Positions 27,010-35,679 of a stretch of DNA of 64,000 bases are shown here, in pieces. Within the stretch, counting starts at the first letter, position 1; each line of letters begins with the position of its first letter. A program made the position numbers and the translations under genes. This stretch comes from Natrinema amylolyticum (GTDB lineage Archaea; Halobacteriota; Halobacteria; Halobacteriales; Natrialbaceae), in contig NZ_JAIWPJ010000005.1 of the NCBI RefSeq assembly GCF_020515625.1, forward strand, positions 1 through 64,000, given 5' to 3'. Below the pieces are notes generated by a model. The model had not been told where the DNA came from, searched no databases, and saw only the letters and a list, made by a program, of their open reading frames with translations.

Positions 27010-29766
27010 TCACGTCCGCTCCACCGTCGGCTGATTGATCTCGCCCGGAGCTGTCGCCTCCTGACGGTTCTTCGCCGCGAGTCCGACGAACAGGACGAAC
27101 CCGATGCCGCGAAGCGCGAGATCGAGCAGGAGCGCGTCGACCGAGACGGTCACGCCGACGAGTCCGAGGAGGTCGAAGACCGACGTCGACAGCAGTCCCG
27201 GTGCCATGAGCAGCAGCGAACTGAGCGCGAAGCCGGCTCGCTCGAGCCGATTGGCACCGGTATACAGCGTTCCGATGACGGTCGCCCCGAGGGCGATCAC
27301 GCCGAGGAAGACGCCGGCGACGGGGATCAGGATTTCCGGAACCGAGTACGAGAGTTCCGCGAGGTCGGAGAAGCCGACGACGCGGTACTGCTCGCGGATC
27401 GGCAACTCGGTGGCGTTCTCCTTCTCACGAAGCAGCACGATCCCGGGGACGAGAACGAACGCGAAGGGGACGATCGCCTTGTTCAGCGACAGCGAGAACG
27501 CCTTCACGCCCGTCTCGAAGGGGTCCGACTTGGCGACCCCGCTCGCGGCGTAGGCGGCGACGGCGACCGGGGGCGTGATATCGGCGATAACGCCGAAGTA
27601 GAGGATGAACAGGTGGGCGGCGAGCAGCGGGATGCCGAACTCCACGAGCGGCGTTGCGAGCATCGAGATGAGGATGATGTAGGTGACCGTCGTCGGCATC
27701 CCCATCCCGAGGATGATGCTGGCCACGGCGGTCACGAGCAGCATGATCACGAGCGAGCCGCCCGACAGCGCGAGCAGCAGCGACGTGAGGTTCGGACCGA
27801 GCCCGGAGACGCTGATGACGCCCGGGATGATGCCGGCGGCCGCGACGGCGATCACGACCGGAACGGCCGTCCGCGCGCCCTCGTCCATCGACTTGACGAC
27901 GAACGTTCCGAGACGGAACGGCTGGCTATCGCCCAGATCGCGACCGGTCCGATTGCCGATGGAGTCGGCGGTGGTCTTGACCGTCGGGTTGAGATCGAGC
28001 AGCGGCGCGTCGAGATTCGGACGAGACAGCAACGTTAGTGCACCGGCCAGCATCGCGTACCATTCGATCCGAGAGACGACGAGATCGATCGCTTCCCCAG
28101 TGGGTAGTAGTCCGGCCCCGCCGGCTCCGGTGACGAGTCCGGTGACCGGGACGCCGGCGTAAACGTAGCTGGCCAGTTCGACGCCGACGATCGCCGCGAA
28201 GACGCCGAGGAGCCGCCCGCGCGTCTCCTCGCTGTAGGCCGAGACGAGCGCGATCAACGCCACGAGCGCGACGAGGGTGAACCACGCCGATCGCGAGACG
28301 GACAGCCGCTCGATGATGAGGTAGTACAGCAGCAATCCGATCGGGACGAGGTAGAACCATCCGCGTTTGAGGTGCGACAAAAGCGGGACGGTGTCGGCGT
28401 CCTCGACGCCGCCGATTCCCTCCTCGACCGCCTTGAGGTGGACCATCACCCAGACGCCGAAGAAGAAGACGATCGCCGGAATCGTCGCGAGAATGATGAT
28501 GTCCGCGAACGGCGTCGCCGTGTACTGGACCATGAGGAACGCCGCGGCCCCCATCACCGGCGGGAGGATCTGTCCGCCGGAGGACGCCGAGGACTCGACC
28601 GCGCCGGAGAACTCCGGCGAGTACCCCGAGCGCTTCATCAGCGGGATCGTGAACGCGCCGGTGGTGACCGTATTGGCGATCGACGATCCCGAGATCGTCC
28701 CCATAAAGCCGCTCGCGAGAATGCTCGCCTTCGCCGGGCCGCCCTTGCGGTTCCCCGTGGCCGCGTACGCGAGGTCGATGAACCACTGGCCCGCACCGCT
28801 CATCTCCAGGAACGAGCCGAAGAGGATGAAGATGTAAATGAAGCTCACCGATACCGTCACCGGGATACCGAAGACCCCGTTTTCGGTGTTATACCAGAGG
28901 TTCTGTACGATGTCCGGCCAGGTCAACTCGGGGATCGCGAGCAGGCCGATAAAGGGCGTCCCGCCGCTGATGAGGTAGCCCCAGCGCGCGTAGACGATGA
29001 AGGTCGCGACGATGATCATGAGCGGGAGCCCGAGCGTTCGACGGGTCGCCTCGAGCACCAACAGGACGCCGATCGCGCCGAGCGCCATCGCGTAGGAGTA
29101 CTCGCTGACGAACGGAATGCCGCCGAGGAGGGGCTGGAGGAACGCGTACACTTCGGTGATCGGCCGCCCGGACTGAAGGCCGAACACCCGCATGTTCTGG
29201 ATCTCGGAGAACTCCGTCATGAAGTAGAGCGCCGACAATATCGACGCACCGATACACAGGACGTCGAACGGCGTCACGCGCTCCCGGTCGGGATCGAGGA
29301 ACGCCCACCGGGACGCGGCTCGAGCGCGCTCAAGAAGGTTCGTGAGGGGGTTTCGTTCCCCGAGCCTGCTGGACGCGGCGGGAACGATCCGACCCAGGTT
29401 TCGCGCGACGATTCCGTCGCCCATACTCGCCGGGAACAACAGGAACGTGAGCACGAGCGCGAACGAGACGTGGATCGCGTTCGCCTGCAGGAGCTGTAGC
29501 GAGACGTCCCAGTTGTCGACGATCGGCAGCCAAATCGTGAACGAGAAGCTGCGTGCGGCCAGGAAGAGCTGGAAGACCGAAAACAGGATACCGATCGCCG
29601 CGACGGCCACCGCGGCAGCGCCCTGTAGCGACCGCCGGCGCTCGATTTCCTGGATTAGCTCCTCGGCCTCCTCGTGTGAGACCTCTTCGGTCGGTTCGTC
29701 GTCCGTCCCGTTGCGGTCGGCGTTCGGTCCGTCGGTACCGTCGTCCGATGGATCGTTCGTGTTCAT
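27010..29766 (-). CDS. TRAP transporter fused permease (4TM-12TM, TAXI type)
   Basis: The 918-aa membrane protein is the fused small and large permease of a TAXI-type TRAP importer, which is driven by ion gradients rather than ATP. An acidic N-terminus leads into about 18 membrane segments; conserved stretches include FAYAATGNRKGGPAK-like AKASILASGFMGTISGSSIA, PLMKRSGYSPEFSGAVE, SASSGGQILPPVMGAAAF and PTTVTYIILISML. Its start overlaps the DUF1850 gene stop by 4 bp. It works with the binding protein at 30357-31319. The solute is unknown; glutamate or other acids are known for relatives. Confidence 0.93.
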   Translation of the reverse strand: MNTNDPSDDGTDGPNADRNGTDDEPTEEVSHEEAEELIQEIERRRSLQGAAAVAVAAIGILFSVFQLFLAARSFSFTIWLPIVDNWDVSLQLLQANAIHVSFALVLTFLLFPASMGDGIVARNLGRIVPAASSRLGERNPLTNLLERARAASRWAFLDPDRERVTPFDVLCIGASILSALYFMTEFSEIQNMRVFGLQSGRPITEVYAFLQPLLGGIPFVSEYSYAMALGAIGVLLVLEATRRTLGLPLMIIVATFIVYARWGYLISGGTPFIGLLAIPELTWPDIVQNLWYNTENGVFGIPVTVSVSFIYIFILFGSFLEMSGAGQWFIDLAYAATGNRKGGPAKASILASGFMGTISGSSIANTVTTGAFTIPLMKRSGYSPEFSGAVESSASSGGQILPPVMGAAAFLMVQYTATPFADIIILATIPAIVFFFGVWVMVHLKAVEEGIGGVEDADTVPLLSHLKRGWFYLVPIGLLLYYLIIERLSVSRSAWFTLVALVALIALVSAYSEETRGRLLGVFAAIVGVELASYVYAGVPVTGLVTGAGGAGLLPTGEAIDLVVSRIEWYAMLAGALTLLSRPNLDAPLLDLNPTVKTTADSIGNRTGRDLGDSQPFRLGTFVVKSMDEGARTAVPVVIAVAAAGIIPGVISVSGLGPNLTSLLLALSGGSLVIMLLVTAVASIILGMGMPTTVTYIILISMLATPLVEFGIPLLAAHLFILYFGVIADITPPVAVAAYAASGVAKSDPFETGVKAFSLSLNKAIVPFAFVLVPGIVLLREKENATELPIREQYRVVGFSDLAELSYSVPEILIPVAGVFLGVIALGATVIGTLYTGANRLERAGFALSSLLLMAPGLLSTSVFDLLGLVGVTVSVDALLLDLALRGIGFVLFVGLAAKNRQEATAPGEINQPTVERT

Positions 29767-30260
29767 GAAATAATCTCAAGTAGTGATCGTCGTTCGACGC
29801 GAATGTGAACGTCGCTGGCGTTCGTCGCTTCGACCAGATCGTACCGTCGATCGTCGACGATCAGCGTGTGACCGGCGACCCGTCCGGGTGAGACGGAGAG
29901 GCTCCGAAGTTCCGCGATCGGCTCGGGGGGCTCGTAGACGAGCGTCCCGTTCACGTTCGTGACGTCGACTCGCGAGGGCAGTCCCCAGCCGTAGGACTCG
30001 AACTCCATTCGAGTGTTCACCAGCGTTCGATCGTCTACGCGGTACTCGTCGTACACGCGAGATTTCTCCACGCTATGCGTGTACTCGAGGGCCACGGTAC
30101 TCCCGTCGTCGACCGGTGTAGTGAGGTACCGATCACCGGTCTCGACGTCCTCGACGACGAGTACCGGCTCGATCGGGACCGTCGCGGCGACGGCGACGAG
30201 AATCAGTACCGCCGCTACGAGGAGTGCGGCGAGGACGTTCGGACGGGGAACACGGCCCAT
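29763..30260 (-). CDS. DUF1850 protein of the TRAP-TAXI operon
   Basis: The 165-aa product has an N-terminal membrane anchor (VLAALLVAAVLILVAVAAT) and an outside beta-rich domain with the DUF1850 features TVALEYTHSVEKSRVYDEYRV-like and MEFESYGWGLPS. DUF1850 genes commonly sit between the TAXI binding protein and the fused permease; the role is unknown, probably assembly or substrate delivery at the membrane surface. It lies 96 bp after the binding-protein stop and overlaps the permease start by 4 bp. Confidence 0.85.
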   Translation of the reverse strand: MGRVPRPNVLAALLVAAVLILVAVAATVPIEPVLVVEDVETGDRYLTTPVDDGSTVALEYTHSVEKSRVYDEYRVDDRTLVNTRMEFESYGWGLPSRVDVTNVNGTLVYEPPEPIAELRSLSVSPGRVAGHTLIVDDRRYDLVEATNASDVHIRVERRSLLEIIS

Positions 30261-30356
30261 TCTCTCGTGAAACTCGGTGACAGTCGATCGATTACAGGGG
30301 AGCGCAGACGGCCACGAGGGCAGTGCGGCCGAACCGGCGCTGTCTCGTCGGCCGGG

Positions 30357-31319
30357 TTAGGCGTCGAAGTACGCCGCCGCACCCTCGTGGAGTTCGATGG
30401 ACATCCCGTCCTGTGCGCTGTCGACCGAGATGAAGTCGGTCTTGATCGTGAGTTCATCGACGTTGTCGAAGATGGCCGCGGTGACCGTCTCGACGGTATC
30501 GGCCGGCACGTCGGCGTGCGTCGCGATCATCGCTTGCACCGCGACGGTCTCGACGTCCTCGTCGACGCCGCTGTAGGTTCCACCGGGAATGGTGTCGTCG
30601 GCGAACCAGGTGGCGTCCTCCTTGACGGCCTCGCGGTCGTCGCCCGCGATCGGAACGATTTCGATGTCGTTCGTGTTGGCGAGGTCCTCGATCGCACCGA
30701 CCGGCCAGCCGCCGACGACGAAGGCCGCGTCGATGTCGCCGTTGGCGAGCTGTTCGGACGCCTGCGAGAAGCCGGCGTTCTGCTCGTCGAACTCGGAGAT
30801 TCCGACCGACTCCAGAATCTGGAGGGCGTTGACCTGCGTCCCGGATCCGAGGTCGCCGGTGTTGATCGTCGCACCGCTGAGGTCCTCGAGCGACGAGATG
30901 TCGTTTTCGGCGAGCGTGACGAGCGTGATCGTCTCCGGGTACAGCGTCGCGACGCCCTGCAGGGTATCGATCTGGTTGTCCTGGAAGGCGTCGATACCGG
31001 TGCCGTTCTTCGCGAAGGACGCGATGTCGTTCTGGATCAGCGCGAAGTCGGCCGAGCCGTCCGCGAGGCTGCCGACGTTCTCGACGCTCGCGCCCGTCGA
31101 CTGGACGTTCAGCGAGAAGTCGGTGTTCTCCTCGACGACGGTCTTGAACTCGTTCGAGAGCGGATAGTACGTCCCACCGGTACCGCCCGCGTGCCAAGTG
31201 AGGCGATTGCCGTCACCGTTGCCGTTCCCCCCATCGCCACCGATACAGCCAGCGAGTGCGGCAACACCGGCGGCACCGGTCAGTTCGATAAATCGACGTC
31301 GGTTCGTGTCGGATGGCAT
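30357..31319 (-). CDS. TRAP transporter TAXI-family solute-binding protein
   Basis: The 320-aa lipoprotein has a Tat signal (NRRRFIELTG), a lipobox with Cys after ALAG and a Gly/Asn/Asp linker. The mature part has the TAXI motif region GGTGGTYYPLSNEFKT, DGSADFALIQNDIA and LGSGTQVNALQILES. It captures the solute outside the cell and delivers it to the fused permease downstream. ATG 31319 is chosen because the longer frame from 31421 runs through the TATA-like palindrome. It is the first gene of the operon. Confidence 0.93.
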   Translation of the reverse strand: MPSDTNRRRFIELTGAAGVAALAGCIGGDGGNGNGDGNRLTWHAGGTGGTYYPLSNEFKTVVEENTDFSLNVQSTGASVENVGSLADGSADFALIQNDIASFAKNGTGIDAFQDNQIDTLQGVATLYPETITLVTLAENDISSLEDLSGATINTGDLGSGTQVNALQILESVGISEFDEQNAGFSQASEQLANGDIDAAFVVGGWPVGAIEDLANTNDIEIVPIAGDDREAVKEDATWFADDTIPGGTYSGVDEDVETVAVQAMIATHADVPADTVETVTAAIFDNVDELTIKTDFISVDSAQDGMSIELHEGAAAYFDA

Positions 31320-31342
31320 CTCTACGTATTTTTCACCACATC

Positions 31343-31354
31343 GGTATATATACC
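31343..31354 (-). promoter_or_regulatory. Palindromic TATA box of the TRAP operon
   Basis: GGTATATATACC is a 12-bp perfect palindrome 24-35 nt upstream of the TAXI start, the right distance for a leaderless transcript. Being symmetrical, it could also be an operator that overlaps the TATA box. Confidence 0.6.
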
Positions 31355-31810
31355 TAATTATTTTAGAGATGAATGCCAACTTCGTATCATTATGCCGTTT
31401 TATGTACATCGTCGTTATCATGTTCCTATGGGCGTAGCAGCTAGAAAATGCTTTTAACCATTCTAAAATTTATATGTTATCGTATCTATATATGATTGGA
31501 ATATTATAGGAATAGCAGAACGGAAGGCAATCGGGCCGTCAGTGAGGATACTGTTCGCGCCTTCGAGACCGAGAGTCGGTTCATTGGTACCGTCCCGACT
31601 TTCAGACGGCGTCTCTGTGAGATTCATCGATCCGCGTCGTATCGGGGTACCCGTCCGTCTGACCCGTTTTCCCAGTGGAACGGCCGAACCGACGACTGAC
31701 TGCGCGTCCGAGGCTATAGGGACCGATTACCACGAATCGGAGCTATCCTTTCCCGTGTCAGTCAGTATAGTAAGACAATAACGAATTGTTATATTCCCGA
31801 CTGACCGGGC
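31355..31810. other. AT-rich intergenic stretch without a supported gene
   Basis: From about 31440 to 31510 the DNA is much richer in A/T than the rest of the window (runs such as AAAATTTATATG and TCTATATATG). I see no gene there; a 67-aa frame at 31496-31699 has neither family resemblance nor GC3 bias. A TTATATTCC just before 31811 may be the promoter of the small zinc-ribbon gene. Old insertion or a promoter cluster are possible. Confidence 0.45.
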
Positions 31811-31999
31811 ATGAGGGGTCAGGAGAACGGTACCACGACGCGATCGACGATGCGGAAAGCGCTCGAGCGGGTCTTGCTCCGGAGCAACGACGGAACGGTC
31901 ATCGAGGAGTGTCGCCGGTGTGGCACGACGCTCGAGTCGACGCTCGCGAACTGTCCGTCCTGTGGCTGTAGCGATATCGTCGAGTATCGGATCCAGTGA
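31811..31999 (+). CDS. Small zinc-ribbon protein
   Basis: The 62-aa product has a basic N-terminal half and a C-terminal zinc ribbon with CRRCG and CPSCGCSD. Such short zinc proteins are common in haloarchaea and mostly uncharacterised. A TTATAT element about 20 nt upstream is slightly closer than usual for a leaderless start. An internal ATG (residue 14) is a possible alternative start. Confidence 0.62.
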   Translation: MRGQENGTTTRSTMRKALERVLLRSNDGTVIEECRRCGTTLESTLANCPSCGCSDIVEYRIQ

Positions 32000-32066
32000 T
32001 CGGGTCAGTGGCGTCGATCGATGCGGAAGCCGGCGTCATCGGTCAGGCGGAAGCCGGCGAGTATCG

Positions 32067-32768
32067 CTACGCGATCGGGAGTGCGGTCGTCTCGATCCCG
32101 TCTCGTCGTCCGTTGAGCACCGCAAATCGCTCGTCGCGGCGCACCTCGAGCCAGGAGAGGAGCCGTTCGGCCCACTCGAGTTTGCGCGCTTTCAGCGGGT
32201 CGACGGCGGGGTCGTCGAAGTCCCAGCCGACGAACGTGAGCCGGGCGGCCCCGAGGTGATCCGCCAGAAACGCCGCTCGGTCGCCGTCCGTGAACCCGCC
32301 GAAATTTCGGACCGCTCCCCGAGGTGCGGCCTGCGTCGTCGGCAGGACGTACTCGTGGTCGCAGTCCGGAACGACCGCCCGGATCGCGTCGAGATTGTCG
32401 CCGTGGCCGTGCACCGCGACCGGAACGCCCCGTTCGGTGAGTCGCTCGACGGTCGCCGGGTTCTTATCGAGATCGGTCACCATGCAGTCGGCGGTGACGC
32501 CATGGCTCGCGAGCGTGTCGACGGCCGTGGACGCGGCGACGACGACGTCGGCCTCGCGAGCCCGCTCTATGTCCCGGTCGGTCTCGAGGGACGGCCCGGC
32601 ACCCGCGACGGCGACGGTCGTGTCGGGACCGATCGGCAGCTCGTCGGGGTCGAACGACGCCTCGAGAAGGGAGTCGAGGCAGTCACGCCCTCGTTCGTCG
32701 CCGACGCGCTCGTAGCCGAAGTCCCGGAGAATCGCCTCGTAGACCGGCTCCCACTCGTCGAACTCCAT
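32067..32768 (-). CDS. mptE: 6-hydroxymethyl-7,8-dihydropterin pyrophosphokinase (MptE, DUF115)
   Basis: The archaeal MptE enzyme pyrophosphorylates 6-hydroxymethyldihydropterin with ATP, the step done by FolK in bacteria. The 233-aa product shows the DUF115 motifs VAVAGAGPSLETDRD, VVAASTAVDTLASHG, CMVTDLDKNP, VHGHGDNLDAIR and the late FGGFTDGDRAAFLADHLGA. It lies beside the folP homologue in the same direction, consistent with shared pterin/folate synthesis. The start is fixed by MEFDEWEPVYEAIL. Confidence 0.9.
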   Translation of the reverse strand: MEFDEWEPVYEAILRDFGYERVGDERGRDCLDSLLEASFDPDELPIGPDTTVAVAGAGPSLETDRDIERAREADVVVAASTAVDTLASHGVTADCMVTDLDKNPATVERLTERGVPVAVHGHGDNLDAIRAVVPDCDHEYVLPTTQAAPRGAVRNFGGFTDGDRAAFLADHLGAARLTFVGWDFDDPAVDPLKARKLEWAERLLSWLEVRRDERFAVLNGRRDGIETTALPIA

Positions 32769-32806
32769 GGTCAGTACCCGTACTCGTCGCTCTATCCGTT
32801 TGTGTG

Positions 32807-32920
32807 TTCGGTGTCAGAGAATCGGCTGTATTCGCGTGTCCGGTGTCGGAAACTCGGCTGCGTTCGCGTTCGGTGTCACAGAACCAACCCCGCTCGTGTT
32901 CAGTATCGGAGAACGCTCGG
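32807..32920. repeat. Four degenerate tandem repeats, 30-32 bp unit
   Basis: Copies begin at 32807, 32839, 32869 and 32899, each with a core like TTCGGTGTCGGAGAA followed by CTCGGCTG-like and TTCGCG-like segments; the last copy is cut short. They lie just upstream of the mptE start on the opposite orientation. Confidence 0.6.
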
Positions 32921-33050
32921 TCGGCACCGACGTCAGTTCGAGTCGTCGAGACGTCGGGGAAACCGGCGTCGAATCCGCCCGGAAGAGCGCCGTGAGCCCG
33001 CGAGTAGACCCAGTCGAGACTGGGCGACGTAAGAGCACAATAATTCCGTG

Positions 33051-33135
33051 TTATGGGCCGGGGGTCGCCTCCAAAGTACCCCTACCCGGGAGGCTGCCCG
33101 GCGTCCAATCCCCCCTTTCGAAGCATACGGCATAA
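33051..33135 (-). ncRNA. Candidate structured RNA or complex 3' hairpin after folP
   Basis: On the minus strand, 8 nt after the folP stop, TTATG (33135-33131) can pair with CATAA (33055-33051). Inside, GCCGGG pairs with CCCGGC and, after an asymmetric bulge, GCCTCC pairs with GGAGGC around a 16-nt loop. The layout resembles a folded RNA more than a simple U-run terminator. No tRNA T-loop is present and I recognise no Rfam-type family. Confidence 0.35.
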
Positions 33136-33143
33136 GCTTTCTC

Positions 33144-34337
33144 TTAACGCAGCAGCTTTGACAGCTTCTGGCCGAGGCCGCCGAGGCTGCCACTTTTTCC
33201 GTCGAGACGATCTGAAACATCGGAAACGGCCGTCGTCGATCCCATGAGGAGGAGACGACCGTCGGACGCGCGTTGGACGACCGCGCCGTGGTCGGCTGCG
33301 ATCGACGTCAACCGCTCGCTCGCGTCGGCGTCGAGCCCCTCGACCTCGAGGAGTTGCGCCTGCCAGTCGTCGGCGAACGCGGGATCGATATCATGCTCCC
33401 TGAGCTGGGTGCGGAACTCGCGGGTCGAGTTCACGTCCAGTCGCGAGATCGTGACCCCGTCAACGGTGGCGCTCGCACGCTCCGTGAAGGCCTTCCCGAT
33501 CAGGGCCGCGTCCCGCGTTTCGGCCACGTCGTGGGTCCGGATCACGTGTGCGCCGCGCTCGACGGCCATCGAGGTCGCCGCCAGACTGACCGGCAGCCGT
33601 TCGTCGGTCTCGCGACCCGCGATCTCGCCGAGGAAGTTCTTGCGATTGATCGAGACCAGCATCGGCCGGTCGAGCGCGCGGAACTCGCGGAGCCGGCGGA
33701 ACGTTTCGCGGTCGTCCTCGAGCGTCTGGGCCTCGCTCCACCCGCCGAACGCGGGGTCGACGATCGTCTTGTCGGTCAATCCGTTCTGTTTCAGTGCTTC
33801 GTACACTCGGTCGACGTAGTCGGCGTTCGCCGCCCACTCCGGGGACTTCCGCGCCGCCCAGTCGGTCTCCTCGACGGCACCCGGTCGTTTCAGATCCGGT
33901 GGGCTCGCCATCTTCGCGACGGCGACGTCGTGGTCCTCGCAGACGGTCGGCATCTCGGAGTCGGCGAAGCCGCAGATGTCGTTGACCATGTCGAACCCCT
34001 GGGAGAGCGCCTCGTCGGCGACCTCGGCGTACCGGGTCTCGATCGAGAAGATCGCATCCCCGGTGACGCTCTCGATCGTTTCGAGCGCGACGTGGAGTCG
34101 CTCGAGCTCTTCGTCGGCCGAGAGCACGTCGAAGCGCTTGTTCGCCGACTCGAGGCCGATGTCGACGATGTCGGTACCCTCGCCGATCAGGTCCTCGTCG
34201 ACGTAGCGGGCCGCTTCGCCGGGGTCGTTGAAGACGCTCGGGTCGTACGGAGACTCTTCGCTGACGTTCAACACGCCCATGATTCGGGGCGGATACTCGT
34301 CACCGATCCCCAGGCCGGCGGCGTCGACGCTGTTCAT
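33144..34337 (-). CDS. folP: Dihydropteroate synthase homologue with C-terminal extension
   Basis: The TIM-barrel core (residues about 1-285) starts with RIMGVLNVSEESPYD (19-33), the DHPS hallmark, and includes DMVNDICGFAD, IVDPAFGG and IRTHDVAETRDA. Canonical DHPS joins pterin pyrophosphate to p-aminobenzoate. Here the usual Ser-Thr-Arg-Pro segment is replaced by DIGLESANKRF (59-69), and about 110 extra residues follow the barrel, so the exact acceptor may differ. It is next to mptE and downstream of orc1/cdc6, all on the minus strand. Start ATG 34337 is set by the short haloarchaeal N-terminus. Confidence 0.82.
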   Translation of the reverse strand: MNSVDAAGLGIGDEYPPRIMGVLNVSEESPYDPSVFNDPGEAARYVDEDLIGEGTDIVDIGLESANKRFDVLSADEELERLHVALETIESVTGDAIFSIETRYAEVADEALSQGFDMVNDICGFADSEMPTVCEDHDVAVAKMASPPDLKRPGAVEETDWAARKSPEWAANADYVDRVYEALKQNGLTDKTIVDPAFGGWSEAQTLEDDRETFRRLREFRALDRPMLVSINRKNFLGEIAGRETDERLPVSLAATSMAVERGAHVIRTHDVAETRDAALIGKAFTERASATVDGVTISRLDVNSTREFRTQLREHDIDPAFADDWQAQLLEVEGLDADASERLTSIAADHGAVVQRASDGRLLLMGSTTAVSDVSDRLDGKSGSLGGLGQKLSKLLR

Positions 34338-34414
34338 ACCCGGTCTGCGGAAGCGAGACAAAAAGGCACCGCGGTTCCGGCGAACCGTGGCGAACCGCGA
34401 GGGCCGAGAGCCGC

Positions 34415-35644
34415 CTAGTCCTCGTCCTCGAGGACGGCCAGCCGCGAGTCCCGGAGGAGTACCTTCTTGACGATCGAGGGGTTCTCGAGGAGGCGGTGTT
34501 TCGCGTGCGCGCCGCGGCCGCGGCCGCGACCCTCGCGCTCGGACTGGATCACGTTGAGGAAGTTCTGTTCCTGAAGGATCTCCTGGACCCGGCGTTCCGA
34601 GAGGACGTCGAAGTCGAGCCGACGGGCGACCTCCTTGTACTGGTTGTAGATGATCTTCGTGGGGAACTCCTTCTCCGAACTGTTCTCGGTCAGCAGCGTC
34701 AGCGAGTAGAGGATCGCCTTGGCCTGCTGGGGCGAGCCCTCGATCAACTCGTTGAAGCGGTCGGCCTCGGTCTTCTCCTTGGCGTCCCGGACGTGGTCGG
34801 CGGTGACGCGCGTGTCGTTTCGCTTCTTCGCGATCCGACCCGCGTTCCGGAGGATGTCGATCGCCTTGCGCGCGTCGCCGTGTTCCTGGGCGGCGAGCGC
34901 AGCCGTGAGGGGGATCACGTCGTCGGAGAGCACCCCGTCGTGGAAGGCGTCGCGCCGTTTCTCGAGGATCTCGACGAGCTGGTTGGCGTCGTACGGCGAG
35001 AAGACGAGTTCGTCCCGCGAGAGACTCGACTTGACGCGTTCGGAGAGGTGATCGGGGAAATCGATCTTGTTCGAGATACCGATGATGCCGATGCTCGAGT
35101 CCGAAATCCGTCGGTTTTCGCCGGCCCGAGAGAGTTTCCGGAGAACCTCGTCGTCCTCGAGCATGTCGATCTCGTCTAAGATGACGATGGTCACGTCGGT
35201 ACAGTGATCGATGGCCTGCCAGAGGCGCTTGTAGTAGTCGCCGGTACCCAGTCCGCGGTCGGGGATGGTGACCCCGCTCGCGTCGGGCTCGTTGACGATC
35301 TGGGCGATCGTCTTGACGATGGAGGCCTCCGTGTTCTGTTCGCCGCAGTCGATGAAGGCGTACTTGACCGTGATATCGTCGTGCTCGGCCTCGGTGATCA
35401 CGCGCTGGGTGACCGACCGCGAGATGAGTGATTTGCCGGTGCCGGTCTTGCCGAAGATGAACAGGTGGTTCGGCTCGCTCCCGAAGATCGCCGGATTCAG
35501 GGCGTCCGCAACCCGTTGCATCTGCTCGTCGCGACCGACGATCCGATCCGGACCGGGCAGGTGCGTGATCTCGAGCAGGCGCTCGTCGGCGAAGACCGGA
35601 TCGTCGTACCGAAAGAGCGGGTCTCGATCGTCGTTGGCGGACAT
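34415..35644 (-). CDS. orc1: Orc1/Cdc6 replication initiator
   Basis: The 409-aa AAA+ protein binds origin recognition boxes and starts DNA replication. Walker A FGKTGTGKS is near residues 64-72 and Walker B IVILDEID at 153-160; sensor segments (GIIGISNKIDF) and HGDARKAIDILRNAG follow, then the C-terminal winged helix (about 300-409, TKIIYNQYKEVARR, SERRVQEIL). ATG 35644 gives the family's MSANDDRDPLF start; the long upstream frame runs through the origin repeats. A CTTTATTTC about 30 nt upstream is the likely promoter. The neighbouring origin is its probable target. Confidence 0.95.
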   Translation of the reverse strand: MSANDDRDPLFRYDDPVFADERLLEITHLPGPDRIVGRDEQMQRVADALNPAIFGSEPNHLFIFGKTGTGKSLISRSVTQRVITEAEHDDITVKYAFIDCGEQNTEASIVKTIAQIVNEPDASGVTIPDRGLGTGDYYKRLWQAIDHCTDVTIVILDEIDMLEDDEVLRKLSRAGENRRISDSSIGIIGISNKIDFPDHLSERVKSSLSRDELVFSPYDANQLVEILEKRRDAFHDGVLSDDVIPLTAALAAQEHGDARKAIDILRNAGRIAKKRNDTRVTADHVRDAKEKTEADRFNELIEGSPQQAKAILYSLTLLTENSSEKEFPTKIIYNQYKEVARRLDFDVLSERRVQEILQEQNFLNVIQSEREGRGRGRGAHAKHRLLENPSIVKKVLLRDSRLAVLEDED

Positions 35645-35670
35645 TGCGATATCCGGCTCCTTCCGGCTGG

Positions 35671-35679
35671 ATTGAAATA
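35671..35679 (-). promoter_or_regulatory. TATA-like element of orc1
   Basis: TTTATTTCA-type sequence on the minus strand centred about 31 nt before ATG 35644, giving a nearly leaderless transcript that starts inside the origin region. Confidence 0.5.

Larger units (their letters stand above)
32769..33143. other. Non-coding gap between folP and mptE with repeats and hairpins
   Basis: No gene is supported here. The half next to mptE holds four degenerate tandem repeats of 30-32 bp (32807-32920). The half next to folP holds two hairpins in series on the folP transcript: a long bulged stem at 33051-33135 and a 7-bp stem at 33009-33024. A small frame starting MPYASKGGIG (minus strand) crosses this region but lacks family support. 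Confidence 0.5.

Noticed and set aside
26995-28038. 347-codon plus frame inside the TRAP permease gene
   Set aside because: Highly charged shadow translation opposite a clear membrane protein; begins inside the 80-bp palindrome.
31496-31699. 67-codon frame in the AT-rich gap
   Set aside because: No GC3 bias, no family resemblance and no promoter at the right distance.
33051-33135. Possible tRNA gene after folP
   Set aside because: No TTC-type T-loop, no 7-bp acceptor stem with a matching D arm; kept only as an unspecified structured element.
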